In this document: positions 1-5,211 of the stretch, piece by piece | Layout: every line of letters begins with the position of its first letter | Numbering within the stretch: the first letter of the stretch is position 1 | From: an uncultured Bacteroidota bacterium | Lineage (GTDB): Bacteria > Bacteroidota > Bacteroidia > Chitinophagales > Chitinophagaceae | DNA: 5,211 nt | Assembly (NCBI GenBank): GCA_903944755.1 | Contig: CAJATB010000109.1 | Location: forward strand, 1-5,211 | Direction of reading: 5' to 3' | Position numbers and translations under genes: made by a program | The notes under the pieces: generated by a model | What the model was told of the DNA's origin: nothing | The model's input: the letters and a program-made list of their open reading frames with translations, nothing else | The model's database searches: none

Positions 1-305
1 AAACTCTTGGCTATTTATATACATTTGGAAATGCTTCAATTAACTTTTCTAACAGTAAGACTAATACATTAACAGCTAATACGGCTATTATTGATTATTT
101 ATCATATGGAATAGTGTTAACCATAAATGGATGGGAAGGAACTTATGCAGCACCTGGAAGTGCTGGAACTTATGGTAGATTAATTTTTAATGGCACAGCA
201 CAATCTGCTACAAAACTTGGAAAAATTAAGTTTTATAATGCAGTTGATGGAACAACACATAGCGCTTTACAATTGGGCACCAATGAGGTTGTAGCAGGGG
301 ATTAA
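1..305 (+). CDS. C-terminal end of a large beta-rich surface/secreted protein (5'-partial)
   Basis: The frame is open from the first complete codon at position 3 to a TAA at 303-305, giving 100 residues; the start lies outside the window. The sequence is rich in Thr, Asn, Gly, Ala and Ser with alternating hydrophobic residues, as expected of beta-strand repeats in exported proteins. The last 65 residues follow a pattern I recognise from the ends of Bacteroidota autotransporter-like or beta-strand-repeat proteins: LTINGWEGTY, then a GxLIFNG strand, then a TKLGKIKFYN strand, and a terminal LGTNEVVAGD, comparable to the common GEVVP-type ending. No Lys/Arg-rich T9SS sorting tail is seen at the extreme C-terminus. 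Export and surface location are inferred from composition and family resemblance; the ligand or role is unknown. The gene converges on the tRNA genes and runs directly into the repeat cluster, with 12 bp between its stop codon and the first repeat unit. Confidence 0.7.
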   Translation, partial: TLGYLYTFGNASINFSNSKTNTLTANTAIIDYLSYGIVLTINGWEGTYAAPGSAGTYGRLIFNGTAQSATKLGKIKFYNAVDGTTHSALQLGTNEVVAGD

Positions 306-317
306 CAACCATTTCAG

Positions 318-436
318 GATCGCCGTCGCTTCCCCATTAGGATTAGCTCACTGCGTTCTACACTCCATGATTGCCGTCGCTTCGCCATTAGGATTAGCTC
401 ACTTCGTTCTACACTCCATGATTGCCGTCGCTTCGC
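318..436. repeat. 51-bp tandem repeat, about 2.3 copies
   Basis: Unit 1 is 318-368 and unit 2 is 369-419. They match at 48 of 51 positions by eye. A third, partial copy covers 420-436 (17 of 17 matches to unit 2) before the sequence diverges. Each unit contains the cores CGTCGCTTC and ATTAGGATTAGCTCACT. The last string resembles the 5' start of a bacterial tRNA (GGATTAGCTCA, as in tRNA-Ala/Ile), but nothing after it folds as a tRNA. The unit length is a multiple of three, so the - strand stays open across it and would encode a 17-residue repeat. I regard that as incidental. There are no unique spacers, so it is not a CRISPR array. Confidence 0.9.
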
Positions 437-453
437 TCCGGCATCCTGGAGTG
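412..453. repeat. Imperfect hairpin spanning the last tandem-repeat junction
   Basis: CACTCCA (412-418) pairs with TGGAGTG (447-453). After a T/C mismatch, GAT (420-422) pairs with ATC (443-445), and after a one-base bulge GCCG (424-427) pairs with CGGC (439-442). This gives 14 base pairs around an 11-nt loop. The left arm recurs in every tandem unit (it begins at 361 and 412), while the right arm occurs only once, just after the array. Function is unknown. Confidence 0.55.
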
Positions 454-477
454 AGGTGTACAAAATTCGTCCGTAGT

Positions 478-501
478 GGTTCGAGTCCTGTCTTCCCGAC
501 A
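478..501 (+). repeat. Inverted near-copy of the tRNA-Pro 3' end (T-arm plus acceptor)
   Basis: Read on the + strand, these 24 bases match the 3' part of the tRNA-Pro gene (- strand, 700-677) with one mismatch (GTTCGAG versus GTTCGAA). They include the T-loop, the 3' acceptor strand CTTCCCG, the discriminator A and the following CA. No 5' acceptor strand or anticodon arm precedes them, so this is not a functional tRNA. It could be a tRNA-derived fragment, a remnant of integration at a tRNA 3' end, or one arm of a larger palindrome with the real tRNA. Integration duplications normally give direct repeats, so the inverted orientation would need a later inversion. Confidence 0.8.
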
Positions 502-517
502 TGCATTTTTGTTTATT

Positions 518-639
518 TAGGTGAACAGGATTTCATTGCTTCGCAATGACGCGCGCATTTCAAAATTTATACAACATCAAGCAAGCTTGTGTTTTTAAAT
601 TTTTTCAGCTCGTTGCCTTCGGCAAATCCTGTTCACCTA
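518..639. repeat. 122-bp element bounded by a perfect 16-bp inverted repeat
   Basis: TAGGTGAACAGGATTT (518-533) is exactly complementary to AAATCCTGTTCACCTA (624-639). Inside are two tight TTC-loop hairpins, 533-549 (TCATTGC/GCAATGA) and 613-625 (TTGCC/GGCAA), plus a central palindrome CAAGCTTG (582-589). Together these would fold as a branched structure closed by the 16-bp stem. The size and terminal repeats are compatible with a miniature mobile or REP-like element, but no clear target duplication flanks it and no transposase is present. It sits at almost the same centre as the 478-501/677-700 inverted repeat, so the two are nested. Confidence 0.75.
573..596 (+). terminator. Possible weak terminator inside the inverted-repeat element
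   Basis: AACA-(T)-CAAG (573-581) can pair with CTTGTGTT (586-593) around a CAAG loop with one bulged T. A T-run starts within the arm (592-596), and a second run follows at 600-605. On the + strand this could end transcription of the surface-protein gene. The stem is AT-rich and bulged, so the call is tentative. Confidence 0.28.
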
Positions 640-647
640 TGGGCATA

Positions 648-677
648 AAAAAAGCCAGTATCGCTACTGACTTTTTT
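648..677 (-). terminator. Rho-independent terminator after tRNA-Pro
   Basis: On the - strand AAAAAAGTCAGTA (677-665) pairs with TACTGGCTTTTTT (660-648) around the loop GCGA. The only non-Watson-Crick pair is a G-U wobble on the - strand RNA. On the + strand RNA the same position would be a C-A mismatch, which favours - strand use. The hairpin starts two bases after the tRNA-Pro discriminator base and ends the tRNA transcript. Its A/T flanks could also stop + strand transcripts. Confidence 0.85.
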
Positions 678-678
678 G

Positions 679-752
<74 letters not shown>

Positions 753-827
753 AACTTTTACATTCTACTTAAAAGTAAATTGCAAATATTTTAAACCGGT
801 AAAAAATCCAAAGTAAGAACTAAAGAG

Positions 828-916
828 CGGAGAGGAAGGGATTCGAACCCTTGGTACAGTTTAACCCGTACGGCAGTTTAGCAAACTACTGATTTCAGCC
901 ACTCATCCACCTCTCC
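828..916 (-). tRNA. tRNA-Ser(GCT)
   Basis: The gene is 89 nt on the - strand. The acceptor GGAGAGG (916-910) pairs with CCTCTCC (835-829), and the discriminator is G at 828. The anticodon stem GTAGT/ACTGC surrounds the loop TTGCTAA with anticodon GCT at 882-880. The long variable arm typical of class II serine tRNAs is present as GTACGG (871-866) pairing with CTGTAC (859-854). The T-arm is AAGGG-TTCGAAT-CCCTT. CCA is not encoded. It is the first gene of a probable two-tRNA transcript with tRNA-Pro. A Bacteroidota-type promoter lies just upstream, and the leader can fold as CCTC-GAAA-GAGG (935-924). Confidence 0.96.
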
Positions 917-939
917 TCCGAAACCTCTTTCGAGGGGTG

Positions 940-972
940 CAAAAATAAGCACTCTCGAGTTAAATTCCTAAA
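940..972 (-). promoter_or_regulatory. Bacteroidota-type promoter for the tRNA-Ser/tRNA-Pro unit
   Basis: On the - strand TATTTTTG (947-940) fits the Bacteroidota -7 consensus TAnnTTTG exactly. Twenty bases upstream, TTTAG (972-968) is a one-off match to the -33 TTTG element. Transcription would start around 933-935, giving a leader of about 18 nt before the tRNA. The -33 element overlaps the T-tract of the dnaA terminator. Confidence 0.6.
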
Positions 973-1011
973 AAAAGTCCGGGATAAACTCAAATAAAGT
1001 TCATTCCGGAC
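970..1011 (-). terminator. Rho-independent terminator of dnaA
   Basis: On the - strand, GTCCGG (1011-1006) pairs with CCGGAC (982-977). The stem continues through one C-A mismatch and then seven pairs (1004-998 with 984-990), including one T-G wobble, around a 7-nt loop. Seven Ts (976-970) follow directly. There is no T-run on the + strand side, so it acts on - strand transcripts. It lies about 50 bp past the dnaA stop codon. Confidence 0.9.
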
Positions 1012-1060
1012 AAATTAGTTATATATCTCAGTATCAGGAGGTTAAAATGAGCCCTTCGGA

Positions 1061-2491
1061 CTACATAGCAGCCAACTGAACCTTCTGTGTTAGCTCCATT
1101 ACATTCTCTCTAAACATGGAATCAGTGTCCATTAAATCCTTTACGGTTTGGCAAGAATGGATTACCGTAGTATGGTCACGACCTCCAAAATGCTCTCCTA
1201 TTGTCTTTAATGAATTCTTAGTGAACGCCTTAGCCAAGTACATGGTAATTTGTCTTGCTTGTACTATTTCACGCTTACGTGTTTTTTGTAAAAGCTTATC
1301 ATAAGGCACTTCGAAGAATTCACAAACCATTTTCTGGATTGCATCAATAGTGATTTCTTTACTGCTTGTCTTAACAAAGTTGCGTAAAACCTTCTTCGCT
1401 AATTCAACATCTATTTCTTTCTTATTCAAAGAAGAAGACTGTGCTAGTAATGATATTAAAGCACCTTCTAATTCTCTTACATTCGTATTAATATTATAAG
1501 CCACATACTTCACCACTTCCTTAGGCATGTCTAAACCGTCTGCCTTCATCTTCTTTTCTAATATTTCAATCCTTGTTTCATAATCAGGCACTTGAATGTC
1601 AGCACTCAATCCCCAACGGAAACGACTTAATAACCTTTCTTGTAAACCTTCCAAATCCTTAGGCGCTTTGTCGGATGTTAAAACCAACTGCTTTCCACTT
1701 TGGTGTAAATGATTGAAGATAGCAAAGAAAGCGTCCTGACTTTTTTCAGCTCTATTAAAAAACTGAACGTCATCAATGATTAACACGTCAATCAATTGAT
1801 AAAAATGTATAAAGTCGTTGATAGCGTTATTACGGCTATGATCCTGGAACTGATTAATAAATTTTTCACTGCTCACATATAAAACAACTTTGTTAGGATG
1901 TGCACGCTTAACGTCATTTCCTATGGCTTGTGCCAAATGTGTTTTACCTAAGCCTACCCCACCGTAAATAACCAATGGGTTAAATGAATTTGCACCCGGT
2001 TTTTCAGCTACTGTTTTACCAGCACGGCGAGCAACCCTATTACAATCCCCCTCAATATAAGAATCAAATGTATAATTATGGTTTAATTGAGGATCGATTT
2101 GCATTTTCTTCAATCCTGGAATCACAAAAGGATTTCTTACAGGATTGTCAATAACCAACGGGAAATTCATCTCGTTTGTATTGTATGTTTTCATGCCGCT
2201 TGCTGGCACGTCCATTGATCCTTTCTTATTGTTACCGCTGTCAACCATGATACGGTATTCTAACCTTGCTTCTTTCCCTAATTCACGCTTAAGTGTCTTA
2301 GCTAACAGATTAACGTAATGTTCTTCAATGTATTCGTAAAAAAATTGACTAGGGACTTGAATCATCAGAACCTGCTCTTTTAATTCCACGGGTTGAATAG
2401 GTTCAAACCATGTTTTAAAATGTTGCCATTCGACAATATCCTTAATAATTTTTAAACAATTACCCCAAACTAAATCTGCGCTCTTAGCCAT
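1061..2491 (-). CDS. dnaA: Chromosomal replication initiator protein DnaA
   Basis: DnaA is the AAA+ initiator that binds DnaA boxes at oriC, melts the unwinding element and helps load the replicative helicase. The protein has 476 residues, within the usual range. Domain I (about 1-85) has the W-x-x-C and TWFEP helices typical of the family. A short variable linker follows (about 86-130). The AAA+ core shows Walker A GGVGLGKTH (177-185), Walker B LIIDD (237-241), sensor I LTSD (271-274), the RLLSRFRWG arginine-finger box (286-294) and sensor II NVRELEGAL (337-345). Domain IV carries the basic loop TRKREIVQARQ (404-414) and the DNA-binding signature GGRDHTTVIHS (436-446). All key residues are intact. 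The ATG at 2491 gives a normal domain I; no clear Shine-Dalgarno precedes it, as is usual in this phylum. The gene is divergent from an SSB-like gene. A DnaA box 219 bp upstream of the start suggests autoregulation (inference). Confidence 0.98.
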   Translation of the reverse strand: MAKSADLVWGNCLKIIKDIVEWQHFKTWFEPIQPVELKEQVLMIQVPSQFFYEYIEEHYVNLLAKTLKRELGKEARLEYRIMVDSGNNKKGSMDVPASGMKTYNTNEMNFPLVIDNPVRNPFVIPGLKKMQIDPQLNHNYTFDSYIEGDCNRVARRAGKTVAEKPGANSFNPLVIYGGVGLGKTHLAQAIGNDVKRAHPNKVVLYVSSEKFINQFQDHSRNNAINDFIHFYQLIDVLIIDDVQFFNRAEKSQDAFFAIFNHLHQSGKQLVLTSDKAPKDLEGLQERLLSRFRWGLSADIQVPDYETRIEILEKKMKADGLDMPKEVVKYVAYNINTNVRELEGALISLLAQSSSLNKKEIDVELAKKVLRNFVKTSSKEITIDAIQKMVCEFFEVPYDKLLQKTRKREIVQARQITMYLAKAFTKNSLKTIGEHFGGRDHTTVIHSCQTVKDLMDTDSMFRENVMELTQKVQLAAM

Positions 2492-2709
2492 GTTACTTAA
2501 TGCCCCTTTAAAAAGTGAAATAAGATGATTCTAACCTTTGTGCTAAAACCCCTTTCGGTGTTTCAGAATGCGAATATTCATACTTTATGTTGAAAAAAAA
2601 ATTTTTTGTTTCAAACTTTTTTTACGTCCCCCGAAAACAGGAGAAATATCATAAAACACGAGGTTAAATCCGGCATTCAAGATAGGTTTATTTTTATAAA
2701 AAAGGGAGT

Positions 2710-2718
2710 TTATCCACT
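2710..2718 (+). promoter_or_regulatory. Near-consensus DnaA box
   Basis: TTATCCACT matches the DnaA box consensus TTATCCACA at eight of nine positions, including the full TTATCCAC core. It lies between dnaA and the DUF3127 gene, next to a T8 run and AT-rich sequence. No second good box is visible on either strand in the region. It is compatible with dnaA autoregulation or with one part of an origin. Confidence 0.5.
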
Positions 2719-2800
2719 TTTTTTTAAAGTATTTTATTAGGCCTAAAACTAATACTCATTTGCTTTGGAAGCTGGCCTATATTATTTCACCTTTTAATCC

Positions 2801-2808
2801 TATATTTA
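2801..2808 (+). promoter_or_regulatory. Possible -7 element for the DUF3127 gene
   Basis: TATATTTA is one base from the Bacteroidota TAnnTTTG consensus and lies 17 bp upstream of the chosen ATG, which would give a very short leader. No convincing -33 element is found at the expected 19-21 bp spacing, so this is tentative. Confidence 0.25.
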
Positions 2809-2825
2809 CCCACTTAATTATTAAT

Positions 2826-3200
2826 ATGAGCTACGAACTAACAGGCAAACTAATCGCAAAGTACGATACAGTACAAAGGAAAGAAACCTTTAAAACAAGG
2901 GAGTTTGTGATTGAAAAGACAGACGATATCAATGGTAAAATCATTACCAACTACGTTAAGTTCCAATGTGTTCAGGACAGAACAGCTATGCCTGACCGTT
3001 TTAACCTAGGCGATACGGTAAAAGTTTTATTTAATATTAAGGGTTCTAAGTGGAACAAGGACGGGAAAGACAACTATATAACCAACCTTGATGCATGGAG
3101 AATGGAAGCAGTTGCTTTAGGTGGTGATACCGCTCCTACTGAGTCAACAAGTTATTTTGACGCTCCTTTGAATGAGTCAGGTGACGACTTACCTTTCTAG
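2826..3200 (+). CDS. DUF3127 protein, predicted SSB-like OB-fold with acidic SSB-type tail
   Basis: The protein has 124 residues and begins MSYELTGKLIAKYDTVQRKE, the characteristic opening of the DUF3127 family, so the ATG at 2826 is chosen over an upstream in-frame TTG at 2760 that would add 22 unrelated hydrophobic residues. The core (about 3-96) alternates beta-strands in OB-fold style: YVKFQCVQDR (43-52), DTVKVLFNIKGSKWN (63-77) and NYITNLDAWRMEAV (83-96). The last two resemble the strand following VxFNIxGxxW and the NxLxAWRxE strand of single-strand DNA-binding proteins. A Ser/Thr/Pro-rich linker follows, and the protein ends GDDLPF, the same form as the SSB C-terminal tip that recruits replication and repair partners. 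A role in ssDNA binding is inference; the family has no established function that I know of. It is divergent from dnaA and monocistronic, with its own terminator. Confidence 0.88.
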   Translation: MSYELTGKLIAKYDTVQRKETFKTREFVIEKTDDINGKIITNYVKFQCVQDRTAMPDRFNLGDTVKVLFNIKGSKWNKDGKDNYITNLDAWRMEAVALGGDTAPTESTSYFDAPLNESGDDLPF

Positions 3201-3249
3201 CTTACAACTAACCGTATAATTGAGCTAATACATTACATAAATTTAAAAT

Positions 3250-3281
3250 AGGTTGCTTATTCATTTAGGCAACCTTTTTTT
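3250..3281 (+). terminator. Rho-independent terminator after the DUF3127 gene
   Basis: AGGTTGC (3250-3256) pairs with GCAACCT (3269-3275) around a 12-nt loop, followed by seven Ts (3275-3281). It lies 49 bp past the stop codon and separates this gene from the FAD-dependent protein gene, which begins 30 bp further on. The downstream promoter must therefore overlap or lie just after this hairpin; none is clear. Confidence 0.88.
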
Positions 3282-3311
3282 AAGCATTTTTTTAGGATAA
3301 ACACCTAACCC

Positions 3312-4946
3312 ATGCAACAGACAATACAAATAAGACTTAAGCCCGAGGAAGCCGCTAGCAGCCCTTCTCTCCTTCACGCAATTGCACAGTCCACAGGGCA
3401 TGATAGTTCCCATATTAAAGGCTACCACATTTTAAAGCAATCAATAGACGCAAGAAGTAGGCAGCAAGTATGGATGAACCTAACTATACAGGCATTCATT
3501 AATGAGGCTCCAAGCCAACGTTTCATTGAACCCATTCATTTTCTTAGCCTTCCGCAAAATGCCAAAGAAGTAATTATTATTGGTGCCGGGCCTGCGGGGC
3601 TTTTTGCAGCCTTAGAATGCATTCAGCAAGGATTAAAACCAATTATATTAGAAAGGGGTAAAGATGTAAGGTCAAGAAGAAGAGACTTAGCCGTATTAAA
3701 TAAAGAAGGCATTGTAAATCCCGAGAGCAACTATTGCTTTGGGGAAGGAGGAGCAGGTACTTATAGTGATGGTAAATTATACACTAGAAGTAATAAAAGA
3801 GGAAGCATTGACAAAATATTACGCATCTTTTATCAATTTGGTGCCGACGAAAGCATTTTGTATGAAGCACACCCGCACATTGGGACTAATAAATTGCCGC
3901 ATATCATTACAGCAATGCGCGAGCAAATTGAACAGTCGGGCGGCAAAGTACTATTCGAAAAAAAATTAACTGACTTTGTAATTGAAAATGGAGTAATTAA
4001 GGAAGTCATCACTGCATGTGGCGATCGCTTCGCTGCAAATGCGGTGCTACTAGCAACCGGCCATTCTGCGCGTGATATATTTACATTACTACATGCAAAA
4101 AATATACAAATTGAAGCAAAGCCTTTCGCATTAGGGGTGCGCGTTGAACATCCTCAAAAAATAATTGATAGTATACAATACCATTGCATCATGCGGGATC
4201 CTAACTTGCCGCCTGCTTCCTACAGCTTGGTGGAACAAGTTGGCCAGCGCGGTGTGTTTAGTTTTTGCATGTGCCCAGGTGGAATTATTGCACCAGCAGC
4301 AACGGCTCCTGGCGAAATTGTTGTGAATGGATGGAGTCCTAGTAAACGTAATAATCCTTATGCAAATAGTGGTATGGTTGTTCAAATTGATATCCCTACT
4401 GCATTCAATTTTTTAAAAAAACAATTGCAACAAAATAAGCAGCATGAAAACTTGTTATTAAAAGAAATTGTAAAAAGCGATTCGCTTCACCCATTATCAA
4501 TGCTTGCTTTTCAACAACATGTGGAACAACAGGCATTTATTGCAGGTGGCGGAAAACAAGTTGCACCCGCAGCAAGATTAATTGATTTTTGTACTAACAA
4601 AATTTCTGTAACCTTACCCGACGCAAGTTATTTGCCAGGGTTGCATTCAGCCGATTTGAATACTGTATTACCTGGCTTTGTACAACAAACTTTACAAGAT
4701 GGTTTTAAGGCATTCGGTAAAAAAATGAAAGGGTATTATACCAATGACGCCATTGTAGTTGCTACCGAAAGTAGGACCTCCTCCCCTGTGCGCATTCCAA
4801 GAGACGCTGAAAGTTTCCAGCATCCCCAAATAAGCAATTTATACCCATGTGGCGAAGGCGCTGGCTACGCTGGAGGCATTGTTAGCGCTGCAATGGATGG
4901 CGAAAAATTAGCCATCGCCATTGCGCAAAAACTTAATGTTCGTTAA
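3312..4946 (+). CDS. NAD(P)/FAD-dependent oxidoreductase of the COG2509 type
   Basis: The product has 544 residues and is full length. The first 80 or so residues form the N-terminal domain typical of this family, containing the IKGYHILKQSIDARSR stretch. An FAD-binding Rossmann motif follows, IIIGAGPAGLFAAL (88-101), with the acidic residue E114 in IILERG expected to hold the adenosine ribose. Family blocks FGEGGAGTYSDGKL (143-156), ATGHSARD (248-255), ESRTSSPVRIPRD (486-498) and the closing FAD motif YPCGEGAGYAGGI (511-523) are all present. The protein looks cytosolic: no signal peptide or membrane segment is visible. Family members are annotated only as FAD-dependent dehydrogenases; substrate and pathway are unknown, and the neighbours do not reveal them. 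The ATG at 3312 gives the expected N-terminus, and no strong ribosome-binding site precedes it. The gene ends 18 bp from a convergent gene, with no terminator visible between them. Confidence 0.93.
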   Translation: MQQTIQIRLKPEEAASSPSLLHAIAQSTGHDSSHIKGYHILKQSIDARSRQQVWMNLTIQAFINEAPSQRFIEPIHFLSLPQNAKEVIIIGAGPAGLFAALECIQQGLKPIILERGKDVRSRRRDLAVLNKEGIVNPESNYCFGEGGAGTYSDGKLYTRSNKRGSIDKILRIFYQFGADESILYEAHPHIGTNKLPHIITAMREQIEQSGGKVLFEKKLTDFVIENGVIKEVITACGDRFAANAVLLATGHSARDIFTLLHAKNIQIEAKPFALGVRVEHPQKIIDSIQYHCIMRDPNLPPASYSLVEQVGQRGVFSFCMCPGGIIAPAATAPGEIVVNGWSPSKRNNPYANSGMVVQIDIPTAFNFLKKQLQQNKQHENLLLKEIVKSDSLHPLSMLAFQQHVEQQAFIAGGGKQVAPAARLIDFCTNKISVTLPDASYLPGLHSADLNTVLPGFVQQTLQDGFKAFGKKMKGYYTNDAIVVATESRTSSPVRIPRDAESFQHPQISNLYPCGEGAGYAGGIVSAAMDGEKLAIAIAQKLNVR

Positions 4947-4964
4947 TCCCCTTTCCCAAGTTGT

Positions 4965-5211
4965 TTATTCTTCGCTCTTCGATTTTTTGGATAATAACAG
5001 GCTATCTTGAATTAATCTATTCTGCTTGAATGACTTTAATTCAGTTGCTAAATCATTTGAAAAAGCCCTCGTTGTAAATACTGGCTTACCTGCTTTAACC
5101 CAAGCAGTGAACCAAAAGTCAGCAATTAAATTCGCAGAAGCGGTTAATTGAGCATTCACCGTTGGCCCTAATTCATTCGCATAGGCTTCCGCAAATTCCT
5201 TTGTATACATT
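4965..5211 (-). CDS. C-terminal end of a protein resembling zinc-dependent phospholipase C / S1-P1 nuclease (partial)
   Basis: The - strand frame runs from the window edge to a TAA at 4967-4965, giving about 81 visible residues. An ATG lies at 5210-5208, but this is probably an internal methionine, because the visible part looks like the end of a longer protein. It is mostly helical. The string ANLIADFWFTAWVKAGKP (27-43 from that Met) resembles the last helix and ending (FWYTAWVDAGQP-like) of Bacteroidota proteins annotated as zinc-dependent phospholipase C or S1/P1 nuclease. A charged, Lys/Ser-rich tail of about 35 residues follows. The metal-binding His/Asp/Trp residues would lie upstream, outside the window, so activity cannot be judged. 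It converges on the FAD-dependent protein gene with an 18-bp gap. The family call rests on one short motif recalled from memory. Confidence 0.5.
   Translation of the reverse strand, partial: MYTKEFAEAYANELGPTVNAQLTASANLIADFWFTAWVKAGKPVFTTRAFSNDLATELKSFKQNRLIQDSLLLSKKSKSEE

Larger units (their letters stand above)
306..647. other. Repeat-dense convergent intergenic region
   Basis: This 342-bp stretch lies between the end of the surface-protein gene and the terminator of tRNA-Pro. I see no convincing gene in it. Short open frames exist on both strands, but they are made of the repeats themselves. It contains, in order, the 51-bp tandem repeats, a hairpin at 412-453, a copy of the tRNA-Pro 3' end at 478-501, and an inverted-repeat element at 518-639. 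These are listed separately. Confidence 0.8.
2492..2825. other. dnaA / DUF3127 divergent intergenic region
   Basis: These 334 bp hold no gene. They contain a single DnaA box (2710-2718), a near-palindromic A9-T6 tract (2590-2614) likely to be bent or easily melted, an 8-bp palindrome GAATATTC (2572-2579) and several T-runs around 2680-2735. The promoters of both flanking genes must lie here. For dnaA, the best - strand candidate I see is AAAGTTTG (2619-2612), one base off TAnnTTTG, without a clear -33 partner. With only one box, the region looks more like a regulatory region than a full origin, although a diverged origin cannot be excluded. Confidence 0.6.

Noticed and set aside
318..436. CRISPR array
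   Set aside because: The 51-bp units are directly adjacent with no unique spacers, there are only about 2.3 copies, and no cas genes are present.
409..500. A complete unusual tRNA ending at 500
   Set aside because: Only the T-arm and 3' acceptor strand exist; no TCGGGAA-like 5' acceptor strand, D-arm or anticodon arm is found upstream.
314..502. Small - strand gene encoding a 17-residue tandem peptide
   Set aside because: The open frame is created by a repeat unit divisible by three and includes the reverse of the tRNA-Pro fragment. No promoter or recognisable protein supports it.
1116..1304. + strand frame opposite dnaA
   Set aside because: It is a shadow of the well-supported dnaA coding strand with no recognisable features.
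2545..2563. Hairpin in the dnaA leader around CCCCTTTCGG
   Set aside because: The arms pair poorly, with several mismatches, so it is not a credible regulatory stem.
2760..2825. N-terminal extension of the DUF3127 protein from a TTG start
   Set aside because: The 22 extra residues do not resemble the family, and the ATG at 2826 gives the usual N-terminus. The extension would also cover the likely promoter.
3739..4385. Frames inside the FAD-dependent protein gene (3739-3969 +, 4131-4385 -)
   Set aside because: They overlap a full-length gene with all motifs intact, and their translations show nothing recognisable.

Overview
The window looks like chromosomal DNA from a Bacteroidota bacterium, most likely from the Chitinophagaceae side of the phylum. 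The evidence is an AT-rich composition, starts without a clear Shine-Dalgarno sequence, a promoter of the TAnnTTTG type in front of a tRNA gene, tRNA genes without an encoded CCA, a DUF3127 protein (a family I know mainly from Bacteroidota), and a surface-protein C-terminus of a kind common in this phylum. The genus is inference.

Layout. Positions 1-305 hold the C-terminal end of a large beta-rich surface protein on the + strand. Positions 306-647 hold no convincing gene but are dense in repeats: two and a third copies of a 51-bp tandem unit, a hairpin built from the last copy, an inverted near-copy of the 3' end of the neighbouring tRNA-Pro gene, and a 122-bp element bounded by a perfect 16-bp inverted repeat that contains smaller hairpins. 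On the - strand, reading right to left, come dnaA (2491-1061) with a strong terminator, then tRNA-Ser(GCT) and tRNA-Pro(TGG), probably transcribed together and closed by a second terminator. The T-tract of the dnaA terminator overlaps the -33 element of the tRNA promoter.

A 334-bp intergenic region (2492-2825) separates dnaA from a divergent DUF3127 gene. It carries one near-consensus DnaA box and long A/T tracts. The DUF3127 product looks like an OB-fold single-strand-binding protein and ends in an SSB-type acidic tail (DDLPF). A terminator follows it, and then comes a full-length FAD-dependent protein of the COG2509 type (3312-4946). The right edge holds the C-terminal end of a convergent gene that resembles the zinc-dependent phospholipase C / S1-P1 nuclease superfamily.

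Functionally, the middle of the window is replication and translation housekeeping: the initiator, a probable ssDNA-binding partner and two tRNAs. No complete new system is evident. The most noteworthy points are the SSB-like tail on DUF3127 opposite dnaA and the nested palindromic, tRNA-derived repeat cluster at 318-700.
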